A stretch of DNA of 64,000 nucleotides from Bacteroides faecichinchillae JCM 17102 (GTDB lineage Bacteria; Bacteroidota; Bacteroidia; Bacteroidales; Bacteroidaceae): NCBI RefSeq assembly GCF_000614145.1, contig NZ_BAKK01000017.1, positions 1 through 64,000 on the forward strand, in the 5' to 3' direction. A program made the position numbers and the translations under genes. Each line of letters begins with the position of its first letter. The stretch's first letter is position 1. The notes under the pieces were generated by a model. The model was given only the letters and a program-made list of their open reading frames with translations. It searched no databases and had not been told where the DNA came from. This document shows, in pieces, positions 47,719 to 56,704 of the stretch.

Positions 47719-48744
47719 TTAGCGTTGTACACGACCGCTTGCGTCACCGCCAGACAATGCCTCTACTTCCTCTATAGAAACCAAATTAAAATCGCCATTA
47801 ATGGTATGCTTCAAAGCGGATGCAGCTACTGCAAATTCTAAAGCCTCACCTTGAGTAGCTTTTGTCAATAAACCATGAATAATACCGCCCGAAAATGAAT
47901 CACCACCACCTACACGATCGATAATAGGATTAATATCATAACGTTTTGAAGTATAGAACTCTTTTCCATCATAAATCATTGCTTTCCAACCATTGTGGGT
48001 AGCAGAAAAAGATTCACGAAGAGTAGATATCACATATTTAAAACCAAATTCTTTCATCATCTGTAAGAAGATTCCTTTATAACCTTCAGCATCCGTATGC
48101 CCACCTTCAACGTCTGCATCCGGTTTGAAACCCAGACAAAGTTCTGCGTCTTCTTCATTGCCAATACACACATCGACATACTTCATCAAAGGTTTCATAA
48201 TGGACTGTGCTTTTTCTTTAGTCCACAGTTTTTTTCGGAAATTTAAGTCTACAGAAACAGTTACGTCGTGACGTTTTGCAGCTTCACAAGCCAGACGAGT
48301 CAATTCAGCGGCTTTATCTGAGATAGCAGGAGTAATACCAGACCAGTGGAACCAATCAGCACCTTCCATTATAGTATCAAAATCGAAGTCAGCAGCCTCC
48401 GCTTCAGCAATAGCAGAGTGGGCACGATCATAGATTACTTTACTAGGACGCATAGAAGCACCAGTCTCCAAGTAATAGATACCTACACGATCACCACCAC
48501 GAGCGATAAAGTCTGCTTTAACCCCATATTTGCGCAAAGCATTTACAGCAGCCTGTCCGATCTCATGTTTCGGCAATTTGGTTACAAAATAGGCATCATG
48601 TCCGTAGTTGGCACAGCTCACAGCAACATTTGCTTCTCCACCGCCATACACTACATCAAAAGAGTCAGACTGAACAAAACGAGCATTACCCGGAGTTGAT
48701 AATCTAAGCATGATTTCACCTAATGTAACTACTTTCTTTCCCAT
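47719..48744 (-). CDS. kdgK: 2-keto-3-deoxygluconate kinase
   Basis: PfkB-family sugar kinase, 341 residues. Substrate-side motif VVYGGGEANVAVSCANYG near residue 30 and the ATP/anion-hole motif RVGGGDSFSGGIIHGLL near residue 285 with the catalytic Asp. The product is cleaved by the next gene, eda. Operator-like palindromes and a divergent LacI-family gene lie upstream. Confidence 0.93.
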   Translation of the reverse strand: MGKKVVTLGEIMLRLSTPGNARFVQSDSFDVVYGGGEANVAVSCANYGHDAYFVTKLPKHEIGQAAVNALRKYGVKADFIARGGDRVGIYYLETGASMRPSKVIYDRAHSAIAEAEAADFDFDTIMEGADWFHWSGITPAISDKAAELTRLACEAAKRHDVTVSVDLNFRKKLWTKEKAQSIMKPLMKYVDVCIGNEEDAELCLGFKPDADVEGGHTDAEGYKGIFLQMMKEFGFKYVISTLRESFSATHNGWKAMIYDGKEFYTSKRYDINPIIDRVGGGDSFSGGIIHGLLTKATQGEALEFAVAASALKHTINGDFNLVSIEEVEALSGGDASGRVQR

Positions 48745-48873
48745 AATTTTATGTTTTAAATTCTAATTTATTAGTATTATAAAGTTTCAAATTATCATTT
48801 TTCGCCTATAAAAAGACATAATACACTGATAACATGAATATTAATTTATCTATAAACAAAGGTCGTAGACTTT

Positions 48874-48969
48874 CGTGTGCGGGCACAAAGATACAATAAT
48901 TTTCGTAATTACAAAAATTGTTATATATTTGTATCGATAATATTTAGATTATTATTGTGTACGAGCACA
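48874..48969. promoter_or_regulatory. Divergent promoter region with paired operators for kdgK and its regulator
   Basis: Two 14-bp palindrome-like sites, CGTGTGCGGGCACA (48874-48887) and TGTGTACGAGCACA (48956-48969), agree at 11 of 14 positions. The first overlaps the start region of the kdgK promoter (minus -7 box TATCTTTG at 48886-48893); the second lies just downstream of the regulator's promoter (plus -7 box TATATTTG at 48924-48931). Central CG and dyad symmetry fit a LacI-family dimer. Confidence 0.65.
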
Positions 48970-48994
48970 TAAATTTATATAAATAAGGGATCAT

Positions 48995-50059
48995 ATGAAT
49001 AAATTGCCCGAGAGAATTAGAATAAAAGATATAGCACATTTAGCCAATGTGTCAGTAGGAACTGTAGACCGCGTAATTCATGGTCGTAGCGGAGTTTCAG
49101 AAGCCAGTAAAAAACGAGTAGAAGAAATACTAAAACAGTTGGATTACCAACCCAATATGTATGCTAGTGCACTTGCTTCTAACAAAAAATACTTTTTCAT
49201 CTGCCTTCTACCCCAACATCTGAAAGGAGAATATTGGACTGCCATCGAAGCAGGAATCTACGAAGCAGTTACTACGTATTCGGATTTCAACACTTCGGTT
49301 AAAATCAACTATTATGATCCTTATGATTATCATTCGTTTGTTAATGCCAGCAAAACCATTCTGGCAGAAGAGCCAGACGGAGTTATGGTAGCGCCAACTG
49401 CTCCTCAATATACGAAAGGTTTCACTGCCCAACTTAAAATGTTAGATATACCTTATATATTTATAGATTCAAAAATAGAAGATACACCTCCCCTCGCCTT
49501 TTTTGGACAGAATTCACGCCAAAGCGGATATTTTGCAGCCAGAATGCTGATGTTACTTGCCAGAGAGGAAAAAGAAATTGTTATTTTCAAAAAAATACAT
49601 GAAGGAATTGTTGGTTCTAACCAACAAGAAAGTCGTGAAATCGGATTCAAACAATATATGAAAGAATATCATCCGTTATGTAAGATATTGGAACTAGACT
49701 TACATGCAGAACGTAATGATGAAGACAACGAAATGTTGGATGATTTCTTTCGCTCCCATCCTAATGTAAATACAGGAATAACCTTTAATTCCAAAGTTTA
49801 TATCATAGGAGAATATATGCAAACGCGTAAGAAAAGAAAATTCAACTTGATAGGCTATGACCTGCTGGAACGAAATGTCTCTTGTCTGAAAGAAGGTAGC
49901 ATTTCTTTCCTTATCGCCCAACAACCAGAGTTGCAGGGTTTCAATGGTATTAAAGCTCTTTGTGACCATCTCATTTTTAAAAAAGACGTTACTCGTATCA
50001 ATTATATGCCTATTGATTTACTAACTGCAGAAACGATTGAATATTACCATAGTAAATAA
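48995..50059 (+). CDS. LacI-family regulator of the KDG operon
   Basis: 354 residues: N-terminal helix-turn-helix IRIKDIAHLANVSVGTVDRVIHG, hinge near residue 60, and a periplasmic-binding-type effector domain (FICLLPQHLKGEYW..., EEPDGVMVAPTAP). VDRVIHG replaces the usual VSRVLN, as in the subgroup of Bacteroides regulators with sugar-acid ligands. Divergent from kdgK-eda, which it probably represses. Confidence 0.9.
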   Translation: MNKLPERIRIKDIAHLANVSVGTVDRVIHGRSGVSEASKKRVEEILKQLDYQPNMYASALASNKKYFFICLLPQHLKGEYWTAIEAGIYEAVTTYSDFNTSVKINYYDPYDYHSFVNASKTILAEEPDGVMVAPTAPQYTKGFTAQLKMLDIPYIFIDSKIEDTPPLAFFGQNSRQSGYFAARMLMLLAREEKEIVIFKKIHEGIVGSNQQESREIGFKQYMKEYHPLCKILELDLHAERNDEDNEMLDDFFRSHPNVNTGITFNSKVYIIGEYMQTRKKRKFNLIGYDLLERNVSCLKEGSISFLIAQQPELQGFNGIKALCDHLIFKKDVTRINYMPIDLLTAETIEYYHSK

Positions 50060-50109
50060 AAGTTAAACACAACAAATAAAGTATATAGAAACAGAATTCT
50101 TAAAAGTCA

Positions 50110-50157
50110 ATCCTGCCGATTATATTGCAATTGCCAATCTCTCGGTAGGATTCTTTA
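50110..50157 (+). terminator. Probable terminator of the LacI-family gene
   Basis: AATCCTGCCGA (from 50110) pairs with TCGGTAGGATT (50142-50152) across a loop of about 21 bases and is followed by CTTTATT. Confidence 0.5.
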
Positions 50158-50169
50158 TTGATGAAATTG

Positions 50170-50440
50170 AAGCCCTTTTGAAAAAACCGAATAAATTCAT
50201 ATACTGATTTAATAATCCCAATTTAATCTTTACTCTATTCGCCAAAGTCTGTAATTCTGTAAATTGTTTTTCAAATCCGCCTTACGAATTCAAAACAGAA
50301 CGGATCTGTTCTTTAAAATCTTCTTCTTTCGGAGTAACAATGATATACCTCCCTTATCAACTTAGCGACATAATCCTATCATCATCAATTTTTCAAAATT
50401 ATTCTGCTTAATCTTTGGCTATCTGAAATCTTTTATTTTA
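50170..50440 (-). pseudogene. Degenerate reading frame of unknown origin
   Basis: On the minus strand pieces such as QNNFEKLMMIGLCR, YIIVTPKEEDFKEQIRSVLNS and GGFEKQFTELQTLANRVK can be read with shifts and one stop between them, giving a weak impression of a decayed small gene. No start or family is recognised. Confidence 0.25.
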
Positions 50441-50466
50441 CTTTGCGGTACAAAGTACTTTTTTAA

Positions 50467-51054
50467 ATGAATAAAGATAAAGCATTAGAATCGGTAAATG
50501 AGATAAAAGAGTTGATGGAAAAATCTTCCAAGTTTATCTCGATCAGTGGTTTCGCAGCTATTATGGCTGGGATTTACGCATTAACAGGTGCAAGTATTAT
50601 AGTATTAATTCCTAGTCTGACAGATACGCTAGAGTCTATAATTATGGTTGCTATGGCTGTATTAACAGCTTCGGCGATTACAGCATGCATTCTCTCATAC
50701 AATAAATCCAAGAGAATGCGACAAAAGTTTTTTAGTAGACTAGCTTACCGGACATTATGGAATTTCTCACTTCCAATGCTGACTGGAGGAGTACTATGTA
50801 TATCCATTTTGTGGCATGGGTATTATGACATAATATCTTCCATCACGCTTTTATTTTATGGATTAACTTTGATAAATGTCTCCAAGTTTACTTATTCTAA
50901 TATAGCATGGTTGGGATATGCTTTCATCTGCTTGGGAATTATAGATAGTTTTTGGGGAGGTCATTCCCTACTATTCTGGACTATAGGATTCGGCGGATTC
51001 CATATTTTATATGGGATACTATTCTATATTCATTACGAAAGAAATCATAAATGA
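50467..51054 (+). CDS. Multi-pass inner-membrane protein
   Basis: 195 residues with a short charged N-terminus (DKALESVNEIKELMEKSSKF) and six hydrophobic segments. Not recognised beyond that. The following winged-helix gene begins within its stop codon (four-base overlap), and creD follows that, so it belongs to a membrane-stress operon of regulator plus CreD. Confidence 0.75.
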   Translation: MNKDKALESVNEIKELMEKSSKFISISGFAAIMAGIYALTGASIIVLIPSLTDTLESIIMVAMAVLTASAITACILSYNKSKRMRQKFFSRLAYRTLWNFSLPMLTGGVLCISILWHGYYDIISSITLLFYGLTLINVSKFTYSNIAWLGYAFICLGIIDSFWGGHSLLFWTIGFGGFHILYGILFYIHYERNHK

Positions 51055-51347
51055 TAGAAGCATTTCAAAATATAAATAAAGCATTCGAGAGCAAGGTCCG
51101 GCTAGGCATTATGGCTGTTTTGATGGTCAATGAAGAAATGGACTTTAATACTCTGAAAGAACTGCTTTCACTGACAGACGGCAATCTGGCAAGCCATACC
51201 CGCGCATTAGAAGAACTGAACTATATCGAATGCAACAAAGGTTTTGTAGGACGAAAAACAAGAACCGTTTTTCGAGCTACCCCACAAGGAAAAGAAGCCT
51301 TTAAAATTCATATTGAAGCCTTGGAGAGATTTTTAGAATCAACATAA
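51051..51347 (+). CDS. Winged-helix transcriptional regulator
   Basis: 98 residues, a single winged helix: FESKVRLGIMAVLMVNEEMDFNTLKELLSLTDGN, recognition helix region LASHTRALEELNYIE, and wing FVGRKTRTVFRATPQGKEAF. Matches the small HTH_34 (PF13601) type. Overlaps the preceding membrane-protein gene by four bases and precedes creD by 25 bases, so it probably controls this operon. Confidence 0.87.
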   Translation: MIEAFQNINKAFESKVRLGIMAVLMVNEEMDFNTLKELLSLTDGNLASHTRALEELNYIECNKGFVGRKTRTVFRATPQGKEAFKIHIEALERFLEST

Positions 51348-51372
51348 TCATTCATTTAACACAACTATTCTT

Positions 51373-52719
51373 ATGGACAATTTCAATGAAGAATTAAATG
51401 AGCAGACACAACAACCAATGGGTTGTCTGCATCGCTTCTCTAAAACGATTAAGATTCTTATTATCGGAGGCCTCGTAATTCTCTTGATGATACCTATGTT
51501 CATGATTGAAAATCTAATAACCGAACGAGGATACACTCAAGAAAATGCTATCAATGAGGTAAGCGAGAAATGGAGTTTGGCACAAACAATATCCGGACCT
51601 TACCTGAATATCCAGTATCCAGTTACTACGGAAAATAATGAAAAGAAAGAAGTATCCATCAAAGACTTGATACTATTCCCAGACGAACTACTTATTGACG
51701 GACAACTGAAAACCGAAATTCTAAAAAGAAGTCTTTATGAGGTTAATGTATACCAATCCGAACTGACGCTAAAAGGTTCTTTCAGCTCAGAAGAGTTAAT
51801 AAAAAGCAGAATAGATATGAATAACCTGAAATTTGATCAAGCTGCTATCTGCCTAAATCTGACTGACATGAGAGGTATCAGTGAACAAATTAGTATTACA
51901 TTGGACGATTCTGTTTATATATTTGAACCCGGTATGGATAATAGAGGAATAAACAACACAGGAGTTCACGCCATCGCTGACCTTTCAGCTCTGAAAACGG
52001 ATAAGAAATTACCTTATGAGATCAAAATCAAATTGAAAGGTTCACAATCTATCAATTTTATTCCATTAGGAAAAACAACTCAAGTGAATCTGAAAGCTAA
52101 TTGGAATACCCCTAGTTTTATAGGAAATTACCTGCCTAACAATAGAGATATTACTGAAAATAATTTTTCTGCACAATGGCAAGTGCTGAATCTAAATCGT
52201 AACTATTCGCAAGTTACAATTAACTATAACCAAAATATCAAAGATATAGAAAACTCCAGTTTTGGAGTCAATTTCAAGATAGCAGTGGAGCAGTATCAGC
52301 AATCCATGCGTTCTGCCAAGTATGCCATTCTCATTATCTTACTGACATTTGGAGTTATATTCTTCACTGAAATCATGAATAAAACTCGCATCCATGCGTT
52401 GCAATATCTGTTAGTGGGATTAGCGCTCTGCCTGTTTTATAGTTTACTCCTTTCTTTCTCCGAACATATCGGTTTTAATCCTGCATATTTGTTGTCATCA
52501 GCATTGACTGTCCTATTAGTAGGCGGATATATGCTTGGCATTATCAGAAAAAAGAAACCTGCGTTTATTATGGTGGGACTATTAAGTATACTTTATCTTT
52601 ATATATTTGTCCTCATTCAATTGGAAACTTTCGCACTGCTAGCCGGTAGCTTAGGATTGTTTACCATTTTAGCCATCGTGATGTATTTCTCGAAAAAGAT
52701 AGATTGGTTCAATGAATAA
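51373..52719 (+). CDS. creD: CreD-family inner-membrane protein
   Basis: 448 residues. One membrane helix near residues 30-50, the signature ENLITERGYTQENAINEVSEKW right after it, a large periplasmic domain (about residues 75-310) with GSQSINFIPLGKTTQVNLKANW, then five to six C-terminal helices. CreD belongs to the CreBC envelope-stress regulon in Enterobacteria and affects beta-lactam and colicin tolerance; here control is apparently by the small winged-helix protein instead. Confidence 0.88.
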   Translation: MDNFNEELNEQTQQPMGCLHRFSKTIKILIIGGLVILLMIPMFMIENLITERGYTQENAINEVSEKWSLAQTISGPYLNIQYPVTTENNEKKEVSIKDLILFPDELLIDGQLKTEILKRSLYEVNVYQSELTLKGSFSSEELIKSRIDMNNLKFDQAAICLNLTDMRGISEQISITLDDSVYIFEPGMDNRGINNTGVHAIADLSALKTDKKLPYEIKIKLKGSQSINFIPLGKTTQVNLKANWNTPSFIGNYLPNNRDITENNFSAQWQVLNLNRNYSQVTINYNQNIKDIENSSFGVNFKIAVEQYQQSMRSAKYAILIILLTFGVIFFTEIMNKTRIHALQYLLVGLALCLFYSLLLSFSEHIGFNPAYLLSSALTVLLVGGYMLGIIRKKKPAFIMVGLLSILYLYIFVLIQLETFALLAGSLGLFTILAIVMYFSKKIDWFNE

Positions 52720-52732
52720 ATAACTTAGCCAC

Positions 52733-52960
52733 ATGAATAGAAGCAAAATATTAATAATTACAGGTATTATTATACTTACAGGAATCATACTACTTGGATT
52801 TTGGGGATTCCCCATAGGCATCTTCCTCGGTTCTATAGTTGGACTATATTTTGGCATTTATAAAAAAGATAAGTTATTTATTAAATGGTCTTCTATAGCT
52901 TTTATTCTAGATTTAATTTTTATTATTTATTTCTGTATACAAATTCAGCATATGGATTAA
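52733..52960 (+). CDS. Small two-helix membrane protein
   Basis: 75 residues with helices at about 5-35 (ILIITGIIILTGIILLGFWG) and 45-70, separated by a KKDK loop. Starts 13 bases after creD, so it is the last gene of that operon. No family recognised. Confidence 0.65.
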   Translation: MNRSKILIITGIIILTGIILLGFWGFPIGIFLGSIVGLYFGIYKKDKLFIKWSSIAFILDLIFIIYFCIQIQHMD

Positions 52961-52999
52961 ATGAAAATACGATAAATCATTTGCTTTCTTATGGAACAC

Positions 53000-53170
53000 T
53001 TGACAAATGACTTTTTATGTTGTATCTTTGGAGAAAAATAAAAAATACAACAGTATGATAGAATAAGAAATATGAATACATGAAACATCTACAATTCAAA
53101 GCATTTTGAGTATTAAAACATACTTATATTAGGGCATTAATTAATCGATTAATGCCCTATTTGTTTATTT
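53000..53170 (+). ncRNA. Promoter-to-terminator unit, candidate sRNA
   Basis: Promoter TTG at 53000-53002 and TATCTTTG at 53023-53030 with a 20-base spacer. The predicted RNA of about 134 nt (53037-53170) ends in a perfect 11-pair stem AGGGCATTAAT / ATTAATGCCCT (53131-53158) followed by ATTTGTTTATTT. Inside are only frames of 3-9 codons. No downstream gene on this strand, so it is not a leader. The remaining bases to 53536 hold only AT-rich repeats. Confidence 0.65.
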
Positions 53171-53216
53171 TACATCATAATACAATTCTATTTTTACTAA
53201 TAAGCTCATAAAATAG

Positions 53217-53272
53217 TTTATAATAAAGTAGAGTACCTTTTATAATAAATGTGCACGAACTTTATTATAAAT
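53217..53272. repeat. AT-rich inverted and direct repeats
   Basis: TTTATAATAAAG near 53217 is mirrored by CTTTATTATAAA near 53260, and a third copy TTTTATAATAAAT lies between them at about 53238. Meaning unknown; low sequence complexity makes chance plausible. Confidence 0.4.
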
Positions 53273-53536
53273 CCAATCGGCATTTATTGTAATTAGAAAC
53301 CCAAAATGTAAAGAATAGTAAGCAGTAGTTTCCTTTAATTTAAAAGCACAATTTCCGACCATGCTTCATTGATAATATAATCACACAATACTAATTATTC
53401 ATCCATACGATAGAATATCACATTTCCTGTGTTGCCCTAAGCTATATCTTTATTTTGAATCATACGGTAATCGCAGAAATCAGCTTTTTATATTCATCGA
53501 CCAATCACTGTATATCCATTCCCATGGCAAACAACA

Positions 53537-53980
53537 CTAAAATGTCTTTTTCAAATATACCATATCTACCAACTGTACACCATCTTCATACATCGGATGA
53601 TCATAATTATCTGTAAAAAAGTTCTTTATCCGATGAGAGATAGAAAAGCCACAATATTCATAAAAAGAAACAGTAGAAAAAACATCTCCTGTGCCGACTA
53701 ACATTACCGAACACTTATCATAATAATACCCAAACAGGAAGTCTATTAATTTCTTTCCATATCCTTTGCGCTGAAAAGCCGGAACGGTTGCAATATTTTT
53801 AATTTCATAAATTCCTTTACCTTCAGCTGTTACCACACAAACGGCTTTCAAACCATCCTCATACAGAGTAAACATTTCTCCACGCTCCAAGTATCTATCA
53901 ATCATATTTTCCTGTTCATCTGCTAATAACAACAAATCCAGAAATTTTTTCTTATCTGAGGTAACCTTTTTTATTTCCAT
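53537..53980 (-). CDS. GNAT-family N-acetyltransferase
   Basis: 147 residues from the ATG of MEIKKVTSDKKKFL; a TTG nine codons upstream is less likely. The acetyl-CoA site is ATVPAFQRKGYGKKLIDFLFG near residue 75, with a preceding GIYEIKNIA strand. The C-terminal YEDGVQLVDMVYLKK is typical of small Bacteroides GNAT proteins. Lies 33 bases behind the LacI-family gene on the same strand. Substrate unknown. Confidence 0.85.
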   Translation of the reverse strand: MEIKKVTSDKKKFLDLLLLADEQENMIDRYLERGEMFTLYEDGLKAVCVVTAEGKGIYEIKNIATVPAFQRKGYGKKLIDFLFGYYYDKCSVMLVGTGDVFSTVSFYEYCGFSISHRIKNFFTDNYDHPMYEDGVQLVDMVYLKKTF

Positions 53981-54013
53981 GTCTATTACTCTGTTACAAA
54001 AAAACAATTAAAA

Positions 54014-55033
54014 TTATTGAGAAGATTTCTTCATACTAGAAGCACGTAACTGAATTTCTGCATCCAACACAATGAAACGGTTTGGAGACAAAGGATTCTT
54101 TATCTTTTCCAGAATCAATTCGGCCGCCTCCTTTCCCATTTGAAACAAAGGTGGCTCAACAGTAGTAAGTTGCGGATAAACAATCGTAGAAAGTACTGTC
54201 CCCGAAAAACTGGCAATAGCAACCTCTTCCGGTATTTTCTTATTCAGATCCCGAAGCCTATTCATTGCTCCGATAGCTAGCGTATCAGTAAAAGCAAAAA
54301 CTGCATCGAAGTGCACCCCTTTCTCTATTAATATATTAGCAGCATTTTCCCCATCTTCAAATGTCAGACCTGTTTTAAGCATCATCTCTTTTTCAAATGG
54401 GATATTAAATTTAGATAATGCATCTTTGTATCCTCTTGCCCGCTCTATAGAGTTATAAACATCATCCGGTCCCTGCAAATGAACAATGCGCTTACAACCT
54501 TCCCGAATTAAATGTTCTACTAAAAAGAAAGCCTTTAAATAATCATCCACAATCACTTGAGAAACGTTCATACCATGAGGAATACGATCATAAAAAACCA
54601 TAGGCATTTCCGATTTTTGAAGACGATTATACTCATCTTTATTTTTTTTATAACTACACAAACAGATGATAATACCGTCTACCATAAAGCGTTCCATCAT
54701 TTTAAGATTTTCGCTTTCTTTAGAAGAATCTTCACCCGATTCGGCAATAATAACCTTTATTCCATTCGCATAAAGTATACTTTGTATACCATTAATCACT
54801 TGTGAAGCAAATGGTGTAACCATCTCTGGCACAATAACTCCCACTGTATTCGTATGTCCATATTTCAAATTGATAGCTACTGGATTAGGTTTATATCCTA
54901 AAGCTTTTGCTGTTTCCAATACCTTTTCTTTTGTCTCTTTACGGATATTCTTGTCATTCATCAACGCACGAGAGACTGTTGAAACAGATAAAGATAGCTG
55001 CCGGGCTATATCTTTAATAGTGATATGCTTCAT
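54014..55033 (-). CDS. LacI-family regulator of the fructuronate locus
   Basis: 339 residues. Helix-turn-helix ITIKDIARQLSLSVSTVSRALMND at the N-terminus, the hinge with YKPNPVAINLKYGHTNTVGVIVPE, and a sugar-binding effector domain (DGIIICLCSYKKN, FDAVFAFTDTLAIGAM). Divergent from the fructuronate reductase and transporter genes, with three CG-centred operator-like sites between. Confidence 0.92.
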   Translation of the reverse strand: MKHITIKDIARQLSLSVSTVSRALMNDKNIRKETKEKVLETAKALGYKPNPVAINLKYGHTNTVGVIVPEMVTPFASQVINGIQSILYANGIKVIIAESGEDSSKESENLKMMERFMVDGIIICLCSYKKNKDEYNRLQKSEMPMVFYDRIPHGMNVSQVIVDDYLKAFFLVEHLIREGCKRIVHLQGPDDVYNSIERARGYKDALSKFNIPFEKEMMLKTGLTFEDGENAANILIEKGVHFDAVFAFTDTLAIGAMNRLRDLNKKIPEEVAIASFSGTVLSTIVYPQLTTVEPPLFQMGKEAAELILEKIKNPLSPNRFIVLDAEIQLRASSMKKSSQ

Positions 55034-55056
55034 GGAACTTTTTGTCTAAATTAAAA

Positions 55057-55136
55057 CAAAAGTATGAATTTGAAACGATAAATCCTAATCATTGAGAACG
55101 TTTGCAGATTTTGGGAACGTTCCCGCAATCGTTTGC
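55057..55136. promoter_or_regulatory. Operator cluster between the LacI-family gene and the fructuronate operon
   Basis: Three sites: TGAGAACGTTTGCA (55093-55106), GGGAACGTTCCC (55113-55124, perfect palindrome) and GCAATCGTTTGC (55125-55136). All centre on CG within (A)ACGTT or ATCGTT, the LacI-family hallmark. The minus -7 box TACTTTTG of the regulator is at 55057-55064. Confidence 0.7.
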
Positions 55137-55160
55137 AGGTAAAAGAACCGAAAAAAGATA

Positions 55161-55189
55161 TTGCTATAATACTCCAACCCCTATTTTTG
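55161..55189 (+). promoter_or_regulatory. Promoter of the fructuronate operon
   Basis: TTG at 55161-55163 and TATTTTTG at 55182-55189 with an 18-base spacer. It fixes the gene start at 55232, since upstream in-frame codons from 55133 precede the predicted transcript. Confidence 0.6.
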
Positions 55190-55231
55190 TTATATCAAAA
55201 TGAAATTGAATTTTATAAAACAAAAGAAATC

Positions 55232-56674
55232 ATGAAGACACAAGTTATCTCTTACAATTACAACCGCAAACAGGTTAAAACAGGTATTTTACACATTGGT
55301 GTGGGAAATTTTCATCGTGCCCATGAGGAGTTTTACACTAATCTGCTGCTAGGTGATCCGACTCAACAAGATTGGGGTATATGTGGTGCAATGTTATTAC
55401 CCAGTGACGAACACTTATATAAAACTCTTAAGAAACAAAATAACGAATACACATTAACTGTATGTGGGCGTAATGGCAAAGACGAAGTTTATCATATCGG
55501 TTCACTCGTCGAACTTATTTGGGCAATCGAAAATCCAGAGACTGTCATTACAAAAATAGCTGATAAAAGTACCCGAATTATTACACTTACCATTACTGAA
55601 GGTGGATATAATATAAAAAAATCAACCGGAGAATTCATGCTGGAAAATGAAAATATAAATTACGATTTAACTCATCCGCAAACCCCAAAATCAACTTTTG
55701 GATTTGTAGCCGAAGGATTACGCAGAAGGAAAGCTTCAGGAAATGGTCCTATTACCATTTTATCATGTGACAACCTACAACATAATGGAAATACTGCAAA
55801 AAAAGCATTTATCACTTTCATTCAAGCACAAGACGCAGAGCTGGCTACATGGGTAGCCCAAAATGTGACTTTCCCAAACAGTATGGTGGACCGCATTACA
55901 CCCGCCACTCGTCCAGATGACATCATTCGTTTGAACACCCAAAACGGGACTAAAGATGAAGCACCGGTTTATTGTGAAGATTTTATCCAGTGGGTAATCG
56001 AAGATAATTTTATTGCAGGTCGCCCGGCATGGGAAAAAGTCGGAGTAGAATTTACTCAAGACGTTACTGCATATGAAAACATGAAACTAAGCCTTTTAAA
56101 TGCCTCTCATCAATTGCTTTCATATCCATCTTTCCTTAGTGGCTATCGCAAAGTAGACGACGCAATGCATGATGAACGGATTACTAAATTTGTCCGTACC
56201 TTCATGAATATAGACATTACTCCATACGTACCAGCTCCCGGTAATACCGACCTGAATTTATATAAGCAAACATTAATTGAACGTTTCGGAAATCGTTCTG
56301 TCAGCGATCAAATAGCACGCTTATGTTTCGACGGGATCTCTAAATTCCCAGTATATATAATGCCCAATCTAATCAAAATGATCCAAGACCATAAGGATCT
56401 TTCACGACTCACTTACCTTTTTGCCACATACCGTCACTATCTGAAATACAAAATCGATGATAAAAGTGTTACATTTGATATAGCCGAACCTTGGATAACA
56501 GCCGAAGATGAAACACTAATCAAAAGTAACGATCCGATCGACTTTCTGGCACTATCTCCTTTTCAAAGTACAGACTTAAAAGCAGCTAATGATTTCGTAA
56601 AACAATATCTGCTAATGGTAGAAGCTATCAAAGAAAAAGGAGCTATGTCTGTTCTAGAAAACCTGCTATCATAA
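55232..56674 (+). CDS. uxuB: Mannitol-dehydrogenase-family oxidoreductase, probable fructuronate reductase
   Basis: NAD(H)-dependent long-chain polyol dehydrogenase, 480 residues from MKTQVISYNYNR. NAD site GILHIGVGNFHRAHEEFY near residue 20, FPNSMVDRITPATR near residue 210, and the catalytic lysine region MKLSLLNASHQLLSYPSFL near residue 285. Family members reduce fructuronate to mannonate or tagaturonate to altronate, or oxidise mannitol. The downstream sugar transporter, LacI regulator and nearby kdgK-eda favour hexuronate use. The start at 55232 is chosen from promoter position. Confidence 0.87.
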   Translation: MKTQVISYNYNRKQVKTGILHIGVGNFHRAHEEFYTNLLLGDPTQQDWGICGAMLLPSDEHLYKTLKKQNNEYTLTVCGRNGKDEVYHIGSLVELIWAIENPETVITKIADKSTRIITLTITEGGYNIKKSTGEFMLENENINYDLTHPQTPKSTFGFVAEGLRRRKASGNGPITILSCDNLQHNGNTAKKAFITFIQAQDAELATWVAQNVTFPNSMVDRITPATRPDDIIRLNTQNGTKDEAPVYCEDFIQWVIEDNFIAGRPAWEKVGVEFTQDVTAYENMKLSLLNASHQLLSYPSFLSGYRKVDDAMHDERITKFVRTFMNIDITPYVPAPGNTDLNLYKQTLIERFGNRSVSDQIARLCFDGISKFPVYIMPNLIKMIQDHKDLSRLTYLFATYRHYLKYKIDDKSVTFDIAEPWITAEDETLIKSNDPIDFLALSPFQSTDLKAANDFVKQYLLMVEAIKEKGAMSVLENLLS

Positions 56675-56704
56675 AAAAGGTTTTATTATCTCAAACTTTA
56701 CATC

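Noticed and set aside
53217..53272. CRISPR-like or origin-like array from the TATAATAAA copies
   Set aside because: Only three short AT-rich units with uneven spacing and mixed orientation; no spacers of uniform length and no cas genes.
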